DNA of 64,000 nt from Pseudeuparius sepicola (lineage: Eukaryota > Arthropoda > Insecta > Coleoptera > Anthribidae), in assembly GCA_963920635.1 (NCBI GenBank), contig OY987302.1, forward strand, positions 44,085,500-44,149,499, read 5' to 3'. The position numbers and the translations under genes are program-made. Under the pieces are notes generated by a model. It made no database searches and was not told the origin of the DNA. It saw only the letters and a program-made list of their open reading frames with translations. Positions 44,073-56,727 of this stretch are shown in pieces (within the stretch, counting starts at the first letter, position 1; every line of letters starts with the position of its first letter).

Positions 44073-44109
44073 CAGACAATTAAAAAACTTACAAACTTTT
44101 TTAACGCCC

Positions 44110-44335
44110 TTGTTCCAAACATTTTTGAGACTTTTTCGAATAGAATGAGATTAAATCAGGCTTCCCCGGCGAAGAAAATCATGTCCAGGTTATTGCCATT
44201 AAAGTTATATGAATGAACCACTCGCAGAACTCTGCTCTACGTGGATAATCAACTTCACGAATTTCTTTACATCAAGTTCATCTATAGGGCGGCTGGTGTA
44301 AATCTTTTTTTAAAACACTATGACAGGTGTCAATT
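44110..44335 (-). pseudogene. Tc/mariner-type transposase remnant
   Basis: The minus strand reads E-V-D-Y-P-R-R-A-E-F-C-E-W-F and, one frame over, L-D-M-I-F-F-A-G-E-A-stop-F-N-L, matching the R-R-x-x-F-C-x-W-F ... I-L-F-T-D-E-A-W-F transposase block. The catalytic Asp is Gly and the Trp is a stop. Only about 70 residues survive. Confidence 0.7.
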
Positions 44336-45095
44336 GCAACTGATACCCAATTATCTGCGGAAAAGTTAGCATAAACTTCCATAACTAGCCACACTCTCAA
44401 TTTCTAGGAAAATTGAACTCTTTTAAAAGTGAGCTATAAACAGCGTTGTTGCTGTTCCGAAGAAACTGTTGTTGAAATTGCCGGTAGCAGTCTTGTCCAG
44501 AATACGTCCATTATCCGTCCACTTTCCGTCCGTTTTTAAATTAGGAACATCATAGACGTTTTTTGTTGTTGACTACACCATTCTAGCGGAGAAATTTGAT
44601 TTTGAACAACAGAATACGAACGTGAATTTCAGTCAACGCTTTTACGTACCTGACTTTTACCTTGACGGTTTGACATTGACAGTTGTCATTAGATAGCAAA
44701 ACAATAGAAACCTGTCAGACATACGTTTGAATTTGCCAAGCCAACTTGAGATTAAATTTAAATGAACACAAGATCACAAAAGATAAGTACTGATGTGCCT
44801 ATATACTCACCTTTAAGTAGTTCCATGTTTATGGTCAAATAAATTAATGCATTATTAAAAAGTATACATAAAATATTATTTATTTTAAATCCTCATAATA
44901 ATATTCTAAATAAATAAACACGTTTGTTTTATTAATCATTATATTGCCATTTGGGAGCTAATCCTACCCCCTACCCTGAACTAAATGCTTCGTTGACCAC
45001 CTTGATATATGAAGTTATGAAACGTTTTTCGTAAGTATAAGGTGACTAGAGTAGTTTTCCAGAAAACAAATTTGTTCGCATATAACGAAAATCCA
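44336..45095. other. Gene-free stretch, no feature recognised
   Basis: Ordinary AT-rich sequence after the transposase remnant; it may contain further decayed transposon DNA, but no motif is readable. Confidence 0.35.
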
Positions 45096-46207
45096 CAGGG
45101 AGTTTAAAAAAACAGCGTACAGGTTTCTATAGGTCTATAAGAACATGGAAAATAAGATGAAAACTTCATATAAAGGTGGAGAAAATGCGTATTTAAAAAG
45201 TTACAGGGTGCCAAAATTTAAATTTTATTTTATATTTTTCCAAATAAATTTTCATTCAGAGTAGGTTATTTCGACTGAGACAAACAACAGTAAAACGATT
45301 TTAATTGTTTGATATTTCTGGACCAGTGTCGGTCCAGGTTATTTAATAAACCATTTTCAATTTTTTATTAGTTTTGTCAACATACAAATTTCCCAGTAAT
45401 TGTTGTATGTTGACAAAATTAATAAAAACCTGAAAAGTTGTGTATTAAGTAACAAACAATATTCGGTTAAAAGCGTTTTACTATTATTTGTCGTAGTCAA
45501 AACCTACTCTGGGAACTTTGATAGAAATTGTACAGGAAAATTTATCCCGAGAACAGTTGTTGCTCCAAGCTACAAAGTACACCTTTTTCGTATAAAAACT
45601 TCAGAGAAAAATATATTTACGTCAAGAAAAATAATACACCTATAGGTACTATATCCAAGTTACAGAGGCAGTGAATCAAAACATTGGCCACCACGTGGTC
45701 GCGATGTGACCTATTCTCTTATTGCTCTGGAAGTCGTAAAATCTCACGTGTTTGGGCGGCGAGTGGAATGCAGGGCCGGTTCTTCTCTCACTCGAGTTTC
45801 CTGAATAGGTAGGATCGCGCGAAGACTTGTTGCAGAATCTCATATATTAGTCCGACCCTGGTAATCGATCGCAATGCGGTCATGTGACTTTGTTTATATC
45901 TACTGCCTCCGTAACTTGGGTAGACTATACCTAGACCCAAAAAAGTTATGACATTTTAAATGACGTGAAATGCCGTAAGGCTATGTCAATATTTGAATTT
46001 CTCGCCACAAAATAATCCCAGTTACCAGATTTCGTGCCAATCTCTCGATTCGTTCTAAAATTATTTGGAAAAATATAAAATAAAATTTAAATTTCCCTGT
46101 ATCTTTTTAGGTATGCGTTTTTGGCCCCACATTTATATTAACTTTTCGTCTTATTATTCCATGTTCTTTCTGCCCTAGAAACCTGTACACTGTTTTTTAA
46201 ACACCCT
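45096..46207. repeat. Foldback element with nested foldback
   Basis: CAGGGAGTTTAAAAAAACAG (45096) and its mirror CTGTTTTTTAAACACCCTG (to 46207). Arms include CAGGTTTCTATAGG and ATATTTTTCCAAATAA. A second palindrome element occupies 45652-45922. Confidence 0.82.
45652..45922. repeat. Foldback, TATCCAAGTTACAGAGGCAGT ends, copy 1
   Basis: TATCCAAGTTACAGAGGCAG and ACTGCCTCCGTAACTTGGGT, about 270 bp, GC-richer than its surroundings. Copy 2 at 47311-48273. Confidence 0.85.
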
Positions 46208-47310
46208 GTATATTATGTATATTATACATATAACCCTCTGTATATTATTGTACATTATAAATTTCAATGTGAAACAGCATCTTCTACTCTACATCTGAAT
46301 AATCAAATGTTTCACGTTTATTATATGTGTATTTAATTACTAATACAAACATAGAGGGTGTGGTGCGAAGTCCGTGCATTAAAAGTATCTGGAGAACCGA
46401 CCGGAAGTTGACGGAACCTTCCTTATTTCAAATAGAACACCCTGTATATTATTAGATATTCGGATTCCTTGCTAAATTTTAATGTCGGTAGTTTGTCTAA
46501 TGAACTACATACTTACTTAAAGCTCATAGTTTTTGAGATATTCAAAACCTTTTTTGAAGTTTTTGACATTTGCGGGAGTTCAAATTTTGTCCACGCTTTA
46601 TTATAGTTGGAAGGTTGTATGCCACTAAGAAGGCAGTCATTTTCATATTGATTATGAAAAAATATCAAAAACTCATTTTTTTAATGGAACGCCCTATAAA
46701 TAGTATTAAAATTGAACTACCTACTAAATTTTATGTATACTTTGTCTAAACAACTACATACCTAAAATCAATAGTTTTGCCTTATTTTCCTTATTTGCCT
46801 TATTCTTGGCTCTACTCTTTAAGGGCTTTCCAAACATGTGATAAAATATAGGCTGCTCCATTTAAAATTAGCAAGTATAAACTTAGGATTTGCGTAAGTG
46901 AAACGCCCGGTATATTCTTCAGAACTATAGGCGAAGCAGGAAATCGCCAGTCCAAGTTATTACGGCCCAAAATCTTATTTGGTTTTTGAGTAATACATTT
47001 CTAAAAGTGGCTTGTCTATACCTTTTTCTTCTAGCATTAACAATGTAGAAGATATAGACCACCGCGGCCTACGTAACTCACCCTGTATAAACAATATAGT
47101 CTTTTAAAAAACTTTGAAATCCGCAATATATAAGAGAATCAAATTAAAGACAGATTCTCTGCCAAAGTAAAGCAAGTAGATACAAGCCTAAGATGTACAA
47201 TCGCCATACAGATACGAACACAGTTTCGTAACATTTCTGGTTTTAGATTGTTGCCATGCATTTAAAACAGTGGCATCCATTTTGAGAAGGTGGGTACCAG
47301 TAAAAAGTAC
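46208..47310. other. Gene-free stretch with several solo repeat ends
   Basis: Termini such as AGAACACCCTGTATATT (46434), AACGCCCTATAAATAG (46688) and ACTCACCCTGTATA (47081) occur without partners, suggesting eroded foldbacks. Confidence 0.45.
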
Positions 47311-48273
47311 CTAAAGTCTATCCAAGTTACAGCGGCAGTAGATAAAATAAACAAAGTCACATAACCGCATTGCGATCGATTACCAGGGTCTGACTAATAT
47401 ATGAGATTCCCAGTGGCTTGTAATTCTGAACTAATTCTTTCTAATTCAGTTCTAAATATTGTGTTTTTACCTTTCGTGGATCTTTATAAATTTCCCTAAA
47501 TTAAGTAGCAAAATAAATTTACAGAATATACTGCTCGCGATCCGATCTAAAATATGCAGGAAACTCGACTGAGGGAAGAGCCGGTCCTGCATTCTGCTCG
47601 CCGCGTAAACACTTGACATTTTATGACGGCCAGATTAGGTGCTTGATTTTCTTCGCGACGATGCATCGTGCGTCGTAATAAAACCTAGGTGTGTGGGGAT
47701 TTCCTTCCAACGTGACAGTTTAAATTCAGTACCGTCTCGTCTCAACGCCCGTTGAATTTTTTATATTGCTTGTTAAAATTTAAAAAAAATGGATATAAAA
47801 AAACCTAGGCAGAGTTTTTAGTGGATTTATTGAAGCCTGCAAAGGTTTATTAATAACTCTGAATACGTCCATTCTTAAATAATTAAACCAATCGCCAGGT
47901 CCAAGCCTCAATTCCCTACATTAATTAATTTTCACATGTTGATAAATTAACACGTGAATACATTTTTCTCTTTAGCAACCATTCCTTGGTCCAAACCGAA
48001 CGTCTTTTTCTTTTCTTTTTTCGCTTTTAACCGCAACAACCGCCGCCACTGTCAAAAGGTAAGTATGCCCTGTTCATCGCGAATAGTCTACAAAACTGCT
48101 ACTTTGACATGAGGTCTGTGGGCCCATCGGGAGTGGAAAACAATCGCGACGGCTTGTCATGAACACCGACGACCGACGAGAAATCACGAGGTGTGTGGCC
48201 CGCTTAAGAGAATAGGTCACGTGGTGACCAATGTTTTGATCTACTGCCTCTGTAACTTGGATAGACTTTAGAC
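47311..48273. repeat. Foldback, TATCCAAGTTACAGCGGCAGT ends, copy 2
   Basis: CTAAAGTCTATCCAAGTTAC and GTAACTTGGATAGACTTTAG are mirrored. The interior shares GATCGATTACCAGGGTC with copy 1 but carries about 700 bp of extra AT-rich sequence without a recognisable gene. Confidence 0.85.
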
Positions 48274-49123
48274 AATAAGTTTATGTTTTAGAGTGGTTTT
48301 CTTAGTTTTATAATACCTATTAACCTATTCTTTAAAAAGGTAGGCCGGTGCGACGAGTTTGGATCACTTCTGAGACGTATATGTATAGGAATTAATTTCG
48401 GGTGGTGGGGGGACAATTTTTGTGTCTTTTTTTTTAACAAGGGCATTTAAAATAATTCAAAAAATGCGCCGCAGGCGAAATTTCTTAAAAATTTGAAGGA
48501 AAATTACATCAAATTAGTCTTAGGAAATCCCAATATCTTCAAATTTACAAGCTGGAGTGAATATTTTCAAATTCCGAAATGGCTTCGGTCTTCGGTCCCG
48601 CCCTTCTAAATACGCTACTGGCTGGATCACCCTGTACACGGGACTCGGAGGCGCGGGGCCGGTCAAAACGCGGGGCCGCTTGCGCCGCACCACTCGCACC
48701 CGCCTATAGAGCCGGCCCTGCTGATTTGTGTAGGCTTTTCTACACAGAATTGCTGAAAAATCAAAATTACTTATTGTGTACTAGAAACTCAGAAACTTGT
48801 TATTTTTGAGGTTTTAATACATTTACGTACAGGCAAAACAGGGTACCCAGTTATAGTGGTGATGTGTGGGTGGGGGGGGGGGGGGGTAGCTCTGGATGTC
48901 CCCGCATTTACAGATTTGCCTTTGTCATTTGGTACGGTGCGCCATTGGTACGAAATGGTAGGAAATGTTAGGTAAATAACAAGAATGAGGAAAAACTTGG
49001 GAGGTAAATAGCCCCTAAAGAGTATGTTTTTCATATTATCTAGAGCACTCTGAAGCCAGTCTATTTAGTTACACTAAATCTTTCCCGCGTCTTTGTTAGA
49101 CCAGGTATAAGCATAATATGTGC
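48274..49123. other. Gene-free stretch with GC-rich repeat fragment
   Basis: 48600-48722 is GC-rich (GCGGGGCCGGTC, GAGCCGGCCCTG) and looks like a hAT end or low-copy repeat; a poly-G run lies at 48872-48887. No gene. Confidence 0.4.
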
Positions 49124-49463
49124 AACAAACGACTTAACCTGGATGTTCGTTCCATATTATATGAGCAGTAGTTCCATTCTAAATGAAACACATATAGTAA
49201 CACCACTCTGTATCTAACTCGCACATTTTTTAACTAATTACTCACCGTTTTTTTTTGTTCTCGTCACCCGCTGCCGCGCGCCTTATAACAGAACACGGAT
49301 TTGTGGGTGTGTGGGCGTGTGTGTGAGGGTGTTTCTCGTGCATTTGTATAACACAGGGTTGCTGTAATAGTTTAGTTAAGTACGGGTAGGGAGGGTAACT
49401 TTTATCCGGAAAAGACCTACTGCTCTAATATGGAACGAACATCCAGGTAAGTCGTTTGATCCG
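49124..49463. repeat. Short foldback, CGACTTAACCTGGATGTTCG ends
   Basis: AAACGACTTAACCTGGATGT and ACATCCAGGTAAGTCGTTT are mirrored 340 bp apart, with CCATATTA on the inner side of both. Confidence 0.82.
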
Positions 49464-50383
49464 CATATTTTATTTCGCCTTTGGTCGAAGTCTAAAACAT
49501 GGGGTAAATAGTCCTTAGTTCCCCAGTAACTCGGCGCTTCGGTATGCTATGTTGCCGCGCAGTTACGACGTACCAATAACCAGCCGACTCGCTGCCGACA
49601 GCTGTTCGGGTGAACGGCCCGGAAGAGCCCCGGGCGGCTGGCGCGCAGCGAGGCGCAATCGCCAGTAATGCCGAGTCGAAGACAGAGGGAAGAACACGGC
49701 TTCTCTCGCGGTTTCGAGCTGTGGGCCATAGAAGCCGCACGCTGTCGCCGGACTCCACTCACAGTTCGTGCTCTTGTATATACCTTGTTGTTTGGTGTAC
49801 GATAGTAGAAGTAGAACAGGCTTGCTACACGTAACAATTACTACCGGTACAATCTTATGAAAATATCTCATAATGGAGTCGCAGTTTTATTATAATACGC
49901 CACTCGCCAGTGGGCCTATTACCGTATCATAACAGATTTCTTACACGCGCTAGAGATCATAGGCGTAGCTAGCCTTTCTTCTCCGGGGGGGCTTAAGCCC
50001 CTGAAGGAGATGAGATTCAGTAACCCGCAAAAGCGCCGGAGCGCCGCATATAAACACTTTGGTGTGTATGTGTTTACCTAACTCACTATAAAACGACTCA
50101 AAATTCCGTTTAAAAATAAAAGTAAGCCATGATTTTGTCGAATAAGCGTCACCGTTTACGTCACAGCACCTGCGCGCGGGCATACCGTTTTCTGTGTTTC
50201 GTGAGTTATTGCTATAGTGTATAGTCAATTGTCAATTAATTAGGTAGGTAGGTACTTATTTATAAATGAACTTACTGAACTAAATGAAGAAAATTAAAGT
50301 ACTTATGCAAACTATAGTAGAGCTTATTTACTTATTAATCCGCACAACGTTATTAATTTAAATACACACAACTTTACTACATA

Positions 50384-51475
50384 CAGGGTGAGTTTTTTTC
50401 GATGCCCACTCTGGGGATCTCGGAAACAAGCAGAGCTAGAACAAAGGATAAATGAGGAAAGAATTGCAGTTTTGAATGCTAAATCTAATGCCCCTTTTGG
50501 ATTTTTAAAAAAGTTCATGGCTCTCTAGATACTTTGAAAAGAGTGATTTTTTGCTGTTTCATCAGATCTCTGTAGCTCCGTTATTTCTGATTATACAGAA
50601 AACCTGTTGAGACAAAAATTGTAGATAATTTTGGGCTTAATAAGATAATCTAATCCAATTTTTTATGTTGTTTGTAATTTTTGAGATATGACATAAACTT
50701 GTATTTTTTTAAATGTAAATCATAGTTGGCGGTGGCCTTATCAAATCGGCCATTTTTTGAGCTTTCCAAAGACAGCCATGGAATATTTTCATAATTACGT
50801 TCTATTGTATAATAAGACATACTTCAAACTTTCAAATATTTTATTTTTAGCTGGTAACAAAATGTAACAAAATAAAACAAAAATTATCATGATGGAGCTC
50901 CACCACATAATTATTTGCCCGTAAGAAATTACCTAGATCAGCTCTATTCAAATAGTTGTATAGGTAGAAATAGACCTATTTCCTGGCAGCTCCGATCCCC
51001 CGATTGTCTGTTTTGGATTTCTTTTTGTGGGGAGCAGTACAAAATAAAGTACTTACGAGACAATTGTTGAATTAAGAGCAGCTGTTTTAGAAGCGATTGC
51101 CAGTACTGACAGGCACTCTCTAAGAAAGGCGACAAATTCAATTTTAAAAAGATGCAATATTTGCATAAATAATAATGGTGGATTGTTTGAACACCTTTTT
51201 ATTTTAAAAGGTGGCCTTTTTGTTACCAGCTAAAAACAAAATATTAGAAAGTTTGAAGTATGTCTAATTATAAAATAGAACGTAATTATGAAAACTGATG
51301 AAATAGCAAAAAATCACTCTTTTCAAAATATCTAGTGAGCCATGAACTTTTTAAAAATCCAAAAGGGGCATTAGATTGAGCATTCAAAACCGCAATTCTT
51401 TCCCCATGTAACCTTTGTTCTAGCTCTGCTAGTTTCCGAGATCCGCATAGTGGGCATCGAAAAAACTCACTCTCT
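50384..51475. mobile_element. Mariner-type foldback with transposase remnant
   Basis: CAGGGTGAGTTTTTTTCGAT (50384) and ATCGAAAAAACTCACTCTC (to about 51475) are mirrored, including GGGGATCTCGGAAAC / GTTTCCGAGATCC. Its centre encodes the end of a mariner-type transposase. Confidence 0.85.
50975..51205 (+). pseudogene. Mariner-type transposase C-terminal remnant
   Basis: The + strand reads A-A-P-I-P-R-L then SVLDFFLWGAVQNKVL, then (shifted) E-L-R-A-A-V-L-E-A-I-A-S-T-D, L-R-K-A and CNICINNNGGLFEHLF: the W-P-x-R-S-P-D-L-x-x-L-D-F-F-L-W-G to C-I-x-x-x-G-G-x-F-E-H-L tail of the same transposase type as at 5520-5920. Only the C-terminal third remains. Confidence 0.85.
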
Positions 51476-53763
51476 ATACTGATACTGCAAAAGTAAAAAT
51501 ATAGATGTATGTACATTGGCGTCTTCGCAGTATTACATATCAATCACAGTAAGCAGTCACGTCTAGACGTCCAGGTTCGCAGTGATGCCAGGGACTCTTT
51601 AAAGTAAGGGGACCCAGCATTATTCTTTCCAAAGTGAGGCCTATTCTTTTCACATTCGAATGGTATTAGTGATGCCAAGTATGTTATTTTATTGGATAAT
51701 CTATTAATAAAACAGGTACTTAGATTGTTAGTAAAAATTAATAACGGTTTCCATGATTTCCAAAAATTAGAGTTGACAATGTTGTGTCTACAAATACCTA
51801 CAGAATATGGCAACTGTCAAATGAAACAAATTTATTGTATAGTTGAAATTCTTTAATTGTCGCATCTGAGTATCTGGAAGTTAGAAAACTTAAAAATTGT
51901 GAATTATGATGGGAAATTGTTTGCCTCCTTTAGAATCTATGGCACTATCTTATCACATAAAACCTGATGGCAGTTGGACACACTGACATATAACATAAAC
52001 TTGTACCAGCCCACTTATGTGGTCTCCTTGGAGTCTACAGAAAACAAACTTCCCCTCAAGCCTTTACTTTTCCTATGTGATAGACTGTGAAATGCTGGGT
52101 CCCGTTATTTTAAAGAGTCCCTGAGTGATGCTAATTCTGTGAGTGTGGCGGACTGACTGGGTCGGGTGCGGGATGAGAGCGTGACGGCAGTGTTGCCAGT
52201 GTTCAGTGTTGCCGCTGTTTAGTTTGTTTTATTTTGTCATTAGTGTTTTAGTCAGTGTCTATTACTATACGCAATAACACGAACACGCAACAAGATTAAA
52301 TCAGCTTAGTAAGGTTTTTAATGTAAACCTATAATGTCAAAAAATTATAAAAATAAACGCTAGAATTTGTCAGGGGGGCTATTTTTATACCAGGGGGGGC
52401 TTAGCCCCCCCCCCCCAGCCCCCCCTTAGCTACGTCAATGCTAGAGATGCTAACTTCTGACTCTTACGAACAGAGTATACTCGTTGACTGACGTATTTAT
52501 AAAGACTTCTCACGGCTATAGCTTCATGTCCTGGAAAACAGATGGCTCTGATGGCTAACAATGTATTCTGCATTGTATTTTATCTCCGGAAAGAGCATGG
52601 TGAGCCAAAAATGTGTCAGACGTGACAGCCGTGAGCAGTCCTTAATAATATATCAGTCAACGGTATACTTGTATGTTTATAACATATACCTTATAGGTAT
52701 ATGGTTTATAATCAAGTTGCTGGTGGCATTTTTGAAGAACTCGTCTAAACAGTACTGACAGGTAGGTAGTACGTTTGTACCTTTTGTGCACAGTTTTAAT
52801 TGATGCTCAATATTTTTGGGCATTAGATACATTGATATTTACAAAATAAGAAAAGGATTGATACTGGAAATTAAAACGCGATAAGGTAAGCAACAGTTTG
52901 TTAAAATTTATCTTAAATTTAAAACCTACTTGTTCATGTTCAAAATAATTAAGTTATGAAAAAACTAGTTTGAATTCAAACAAAAATTCATAATAACATT
53001 CGTGGAAAAAGTATAGTGTATAACTCGGACAATGTTCAAATTAAGGCCATTCGCCATGACATCTATATTGGAATTTTGCAAATGGGGTTACCTAAACAGA
53101 TGAGTTTACTCAACAGCTCCGCAAATTGTGTAATACTAAAAAATGAGAATACTTGAAATATGCAGCAGCTGAAATGCAGATGCTGAAAAGATTAAATAAT
53201 GTTGAAGAATGTGCGGTGTTGTTTGCTGTGAAAAGTAGGTGTAAATACTAGGTATTCACTGAGCATTTATTGTATTGTAATAGACATTTTATTATTTCAT
53301 TTTTAGGATAATTGCTATGGCATTACCTAAATATGTTAAGTGTTACGTTAAATTGAAAATATTTAAAGTATTTTTAATTTATTTTCATAAAGGACAATAA
53401 TTTCTACGAATTTCACATTTTTTTTATTATTTAAAATAGCAACTCTAGATTAACTATTCGACACTCGATGAAGTGCATAAAAACCGCTTTATTTTCAAAA
53501 TTGGAAAGCCTACTACTGAGCGTCAGAATCGATTATTATATTATTGTCATGGGTAGCTAGACCTTCTGCCATATCTCTCATATCTAATATTTTAAAATTG
53601 ATATAATAGGTGTATTCTTACAGTTGTTGCAAACAATTTACGTTTTTACCTTTTCACAGAAATTTCGAAAAAATGTCGAAATATTCTGCTGTGACAACAA
53701 ATGGTCTAAGTTAATTTATTACTTTTTGACTCGCTTTTTGATTTCCAATGTCAATCCTTTTCT

Positions 53764-53885
53764 TATTTAATAATTCTCACCCTCACAATACTCCAAACTA
53801 GGAGTACCCCAGAAGCAACCACATGCTTGTGCGGGGGAGGGGGGCAATTACTATTATATTATCTTCGTTGCCATTTGCGGCAATG
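53764..53885 (-). repeat. SINE copy 5 (3' part, inverted)
   Basis: The complement reads GCCGCAAATGGCAACGAAGA ... GTGAGAATTATTAAATA, the tail half of the SINE at 168-2180. Confidence 0.7.
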
Positions 53886-54110
53886 TACCTAATGGCCAAA
53901 AATGTTGTGCATTAATTACCGGTAATAATTTTCTCGTGTAGCAAACCAATTCCACTTATACTATGATACTACGAACTGTGAGTAGAGTCCGGTGACAGCG
54001 GCTTCTACGGCCCACAGAGCGAAACGGCGAGAGAAGCGGTGTTCTTCTTCCTGTCTTCAACTCGGCATTACAGGCGATTGCGCCTCGCCGCGCGCGGTCC
54101 GTCCGGGAAA

Positions 54111-55760
54111 AGCAATATAGTAAAAAACTGTAAGAAAGTATTTTTTTAAATTAAAACTAATTGAATTGGAATATAATAAAGTTGGCGGGTTTTTTAAGGC
54201 AAATATTGTAACGAAAAGTGCCTCCAAAGTTGTTATATCAGCTTTTAATGAACATGTTTGCACTGTTTTTAACCTATTCAAAGATTTTACATTTTTTATG
54301 ATTAGTTTGGAGGTATTTTCAATTACATCTTTGTTGGCCTGAGGCCCCCAGGGCCCCATTTTGTTTTAGTTTCATTATTTTCCCTGTAGAGCTTCCAAAG
54401 GTTTTTATTTTATTTTGAATACAGCGGCCGTTTTCAGCAGTGCGATTACTAATAAACGTCCTCTATCGGCATTTGAACAAATCTTACCGAAGCCTAACTA
54501 TTCAAACAAGAAAGTTCTCGAATACGAGTGTACGTTTCATTCAAAGGTGTTTCTCATTGTAATTATTCTTCTGCGTGACTGCTTGTTTTAAATTGAATCA
54601 TGACCTACACGACGCGTATGTCTGCCTTTCCATCAGCATATGAACAAAGCCCGCAATTATTATTTACTAGTAAAATCTATCGGGGCATAGCTGCCCGAAT
54701 AAAACAATACTTACTTTACGGGTTTTATCTTATTTTTCGGTAAAAGTTTTAGTATTCTTTAAATTTCCGCTGCCTATAGGTACCTACTGGCATAGCGATA
54801 AAAATTGTTAAACTATTCAATGGGCCATGAAATCGTGGGAATTGATGGCTTATGTGAGCCCTAATCAAACTGCAAAGAAATAATTTTTAAATATCTCTCG
54901 GTGTGTGTACAGGGTACTTCGAAAAACCGTATTTTCGCCATGTTTGAAGCTATTTTCTGATCGCCCTGTGTAAGCTATGACCGTGAAACATGGTATGTAT
55001 GGTTTGCGGGTATGGCCAATATGAATGTGCTATTCATTTTTTTCCTAAAGAAATGCCTAATGTACTTTTGCAGTTTTTGGGGGTATAATTTTGATCGTAG
55101 TAGGTCATGGAAAAGATGAATTTGAAAAAAATTAGTGTCAAAATGTAGATCTTTCGGAGCACTATATTTAAAAAAAAAGTTTTTGAAAATCGGTCAACCC
55201 GTAAAAAATAAATAATGAATTGTCTCGACTTGAAGTGAAACACACTGTATAAAACAAAATCGTTAACATAGGTATATCAAATTTCCAAAGAAATAAATAA
55301 ATCGAAAACATGCTCCAACATTTCCTCACTCATAAATGGAAACATAATACCATTAATTAAATAAAAATTACACCATTAATTAAATAAAGTTATTATTACT
55401 ATTACAAAAATATAAATATATGAGACAAAAGACTTGCATAAGTGACATTATTCTTGAAATAAAATTGAAATTATTGTCGAGCTATCTTATTATTCAATAG
55501 CCATGTGGTATTTGTTTTTTTTTTATCGATTTTAATTATTTATATTTACAGGCAAGCAACTGAAAAACTTTTGACCGCTGCACACGTAATTCTAATAATA
55601 CAAATAATAGATATTATCTCATATTTTTATTTGTTGGTGAAAATTGGGTGTTAGTAGGTATATCCTTTGAGGGAACTGGTAATTTTTTTTAATTAACAAA
55701 TATGGATGGATTTTTGTACCTGTAATTATAAATAAAGGGGGATGTTTTTGATGTCGCATA
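54111..55760. other. Gene-free AT-rich stretch
   Basis: No paired repeats or ORFs with motifs were seen. A solo CAGGGTACTTCG-type end is at 54910. Confidence 0.4.
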
Positions 55761-55767
55761 TAAAAAT

Positions 55768-55828
55768 GCACTCCAACCGAAATTCGAACCCGGGACTCCT
55801 ATTTGTCCTGGGTACGAATCTCGGCTGG
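55768..55828. repeat. Hairpin with B-box-like sequence
   Basis: CCGAAATTCGAACCCGGGAC and GTCCTGGGTACGAATCTCGG form a stem of about 20 bp around a short loop. The minus strand contains GGGTTCGAATT, like a tRNA B box. Confidence 0.75.
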
Positions 55829-56725
55829 GGTGAAAACTTACAACGTCTTTGTAATACAGTTCTTGTTTTATACTTTCCTTTTGTGGTAAAAAAAATACAT
55901 ATTTTCGGGTAGACCCGTATCGAGACACTTAAGTGTCACTAGCGTGTAATTACGTGTAGGAAATTTTTAAGAGGGTATATACTTCACCGTGCACCTTAAA
56001 GTAGGACAAAATTTGGTGTCAAATTTGCAGGTAGGTATATATGCCTTTGCAAATGAAAAGTCACTTCACAATAATTGTCTGTGTCCGACTAATAATAGAT
56101 ACTTATTGCATTGTGTAAACGAACCTTTAATAAATGATATACTTATGTTACAAATGATTATCGCATAAAATTCTAGATCGATATATAGAAAGGCAGTGCT
56201 ACATATATATACATTATAAGAGTATGCTACGCCAATGCATGTAACTCAATTGTGGAAATGTATTTGAACTTTGCGAAATACGACCTCTAGCAAGACAACT
56301 TTTGCAATTCTGCCTTACCGTTAAATGATAAATTAAAAATCACATATTTGAATGTGTAAGATACGGCAAATTCTAGGACATTACTATAAGCGCCCTGTTG
56401 AGGTGAATGTCCCCCCTGAAATGTGCTGGTTGTTATAATAATAATAATAAATTGATAACATGCGTTTACAAATTTAATTTATATTTTTGAGCGATACATG
56501 GTCGCGACCTAAATAAATCAAACTTTTCAATTAATAAATTGATGTTATTTTAGATACGAAAAAAAAATATTGTAAGATTGCATTACATTTGAACTTATAA
56601 TTTATTATGCAACTCTAGAGAACTACGAATATGGCTTATTCCGTAAGAATAAATTCGACATGTTGTTACACACAACTCTCAAATGGCTGGAGAAAGATTC
56701 CTAACACTTATTGAAATAATATATG
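55829..56725. other. Gene-free AT-rich stretch
   Basis: A short (AAT)n run at 56436-56448 is the only feature noticed. Confidence 0.4.
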
Positions 56726-56727
56726 TA

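Larger units (their letters stand above)
49958..52440. mobile_element. hAT-type element with perfect 8-bp TSD, containing a mariner-type foldback
   Basis: Ends CATAGGCGTAGCTAGCC (49958) and TTAGCTACGTCAATG (to 52440); CTAGAGAT at 49950-49957 and 52441-52448. G/C-run subterminal sequence as in the other hATs. No transposase motif of its own was recognised. Confidence 0.88.
49600..54100. mobile_element. Possible element with GC-rich inverted ends, interrupted by a hAT
   Basis: About 160 bp at 49640-49785 (GAGGCGCAATCGCC, AATGCCGAGTCGAAGACAG, CACTCACAGTTCG) is inverted at 53970-54100. The arms are much richer in GC than the rest of the window. The interior holds the hAT at 49958-52440 and an inverted SINE piece. 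Two opposite copies of a dispersed repeat would look the same. Confidence 0.5.

Noticed and set aside
48579..48809. Alanine/arginine-rich 76-residue frame
   Set aside because: GC-rich repeat fragment read by chance; it contains a CACCCTGTA repeat end.
49492..49871. Three overlapping minus-strand frames of 88-102 residues
   Set aside because: GC-rich repeat arm with few stop codons by composition; three frames open at once and the same DNA recurs inverted at 54.0 kb.
54057..54359. 100-residue minus-strand frame
   Set aside because: It begins in the GC-rich arm and continues in AT-rich DNA without motif.
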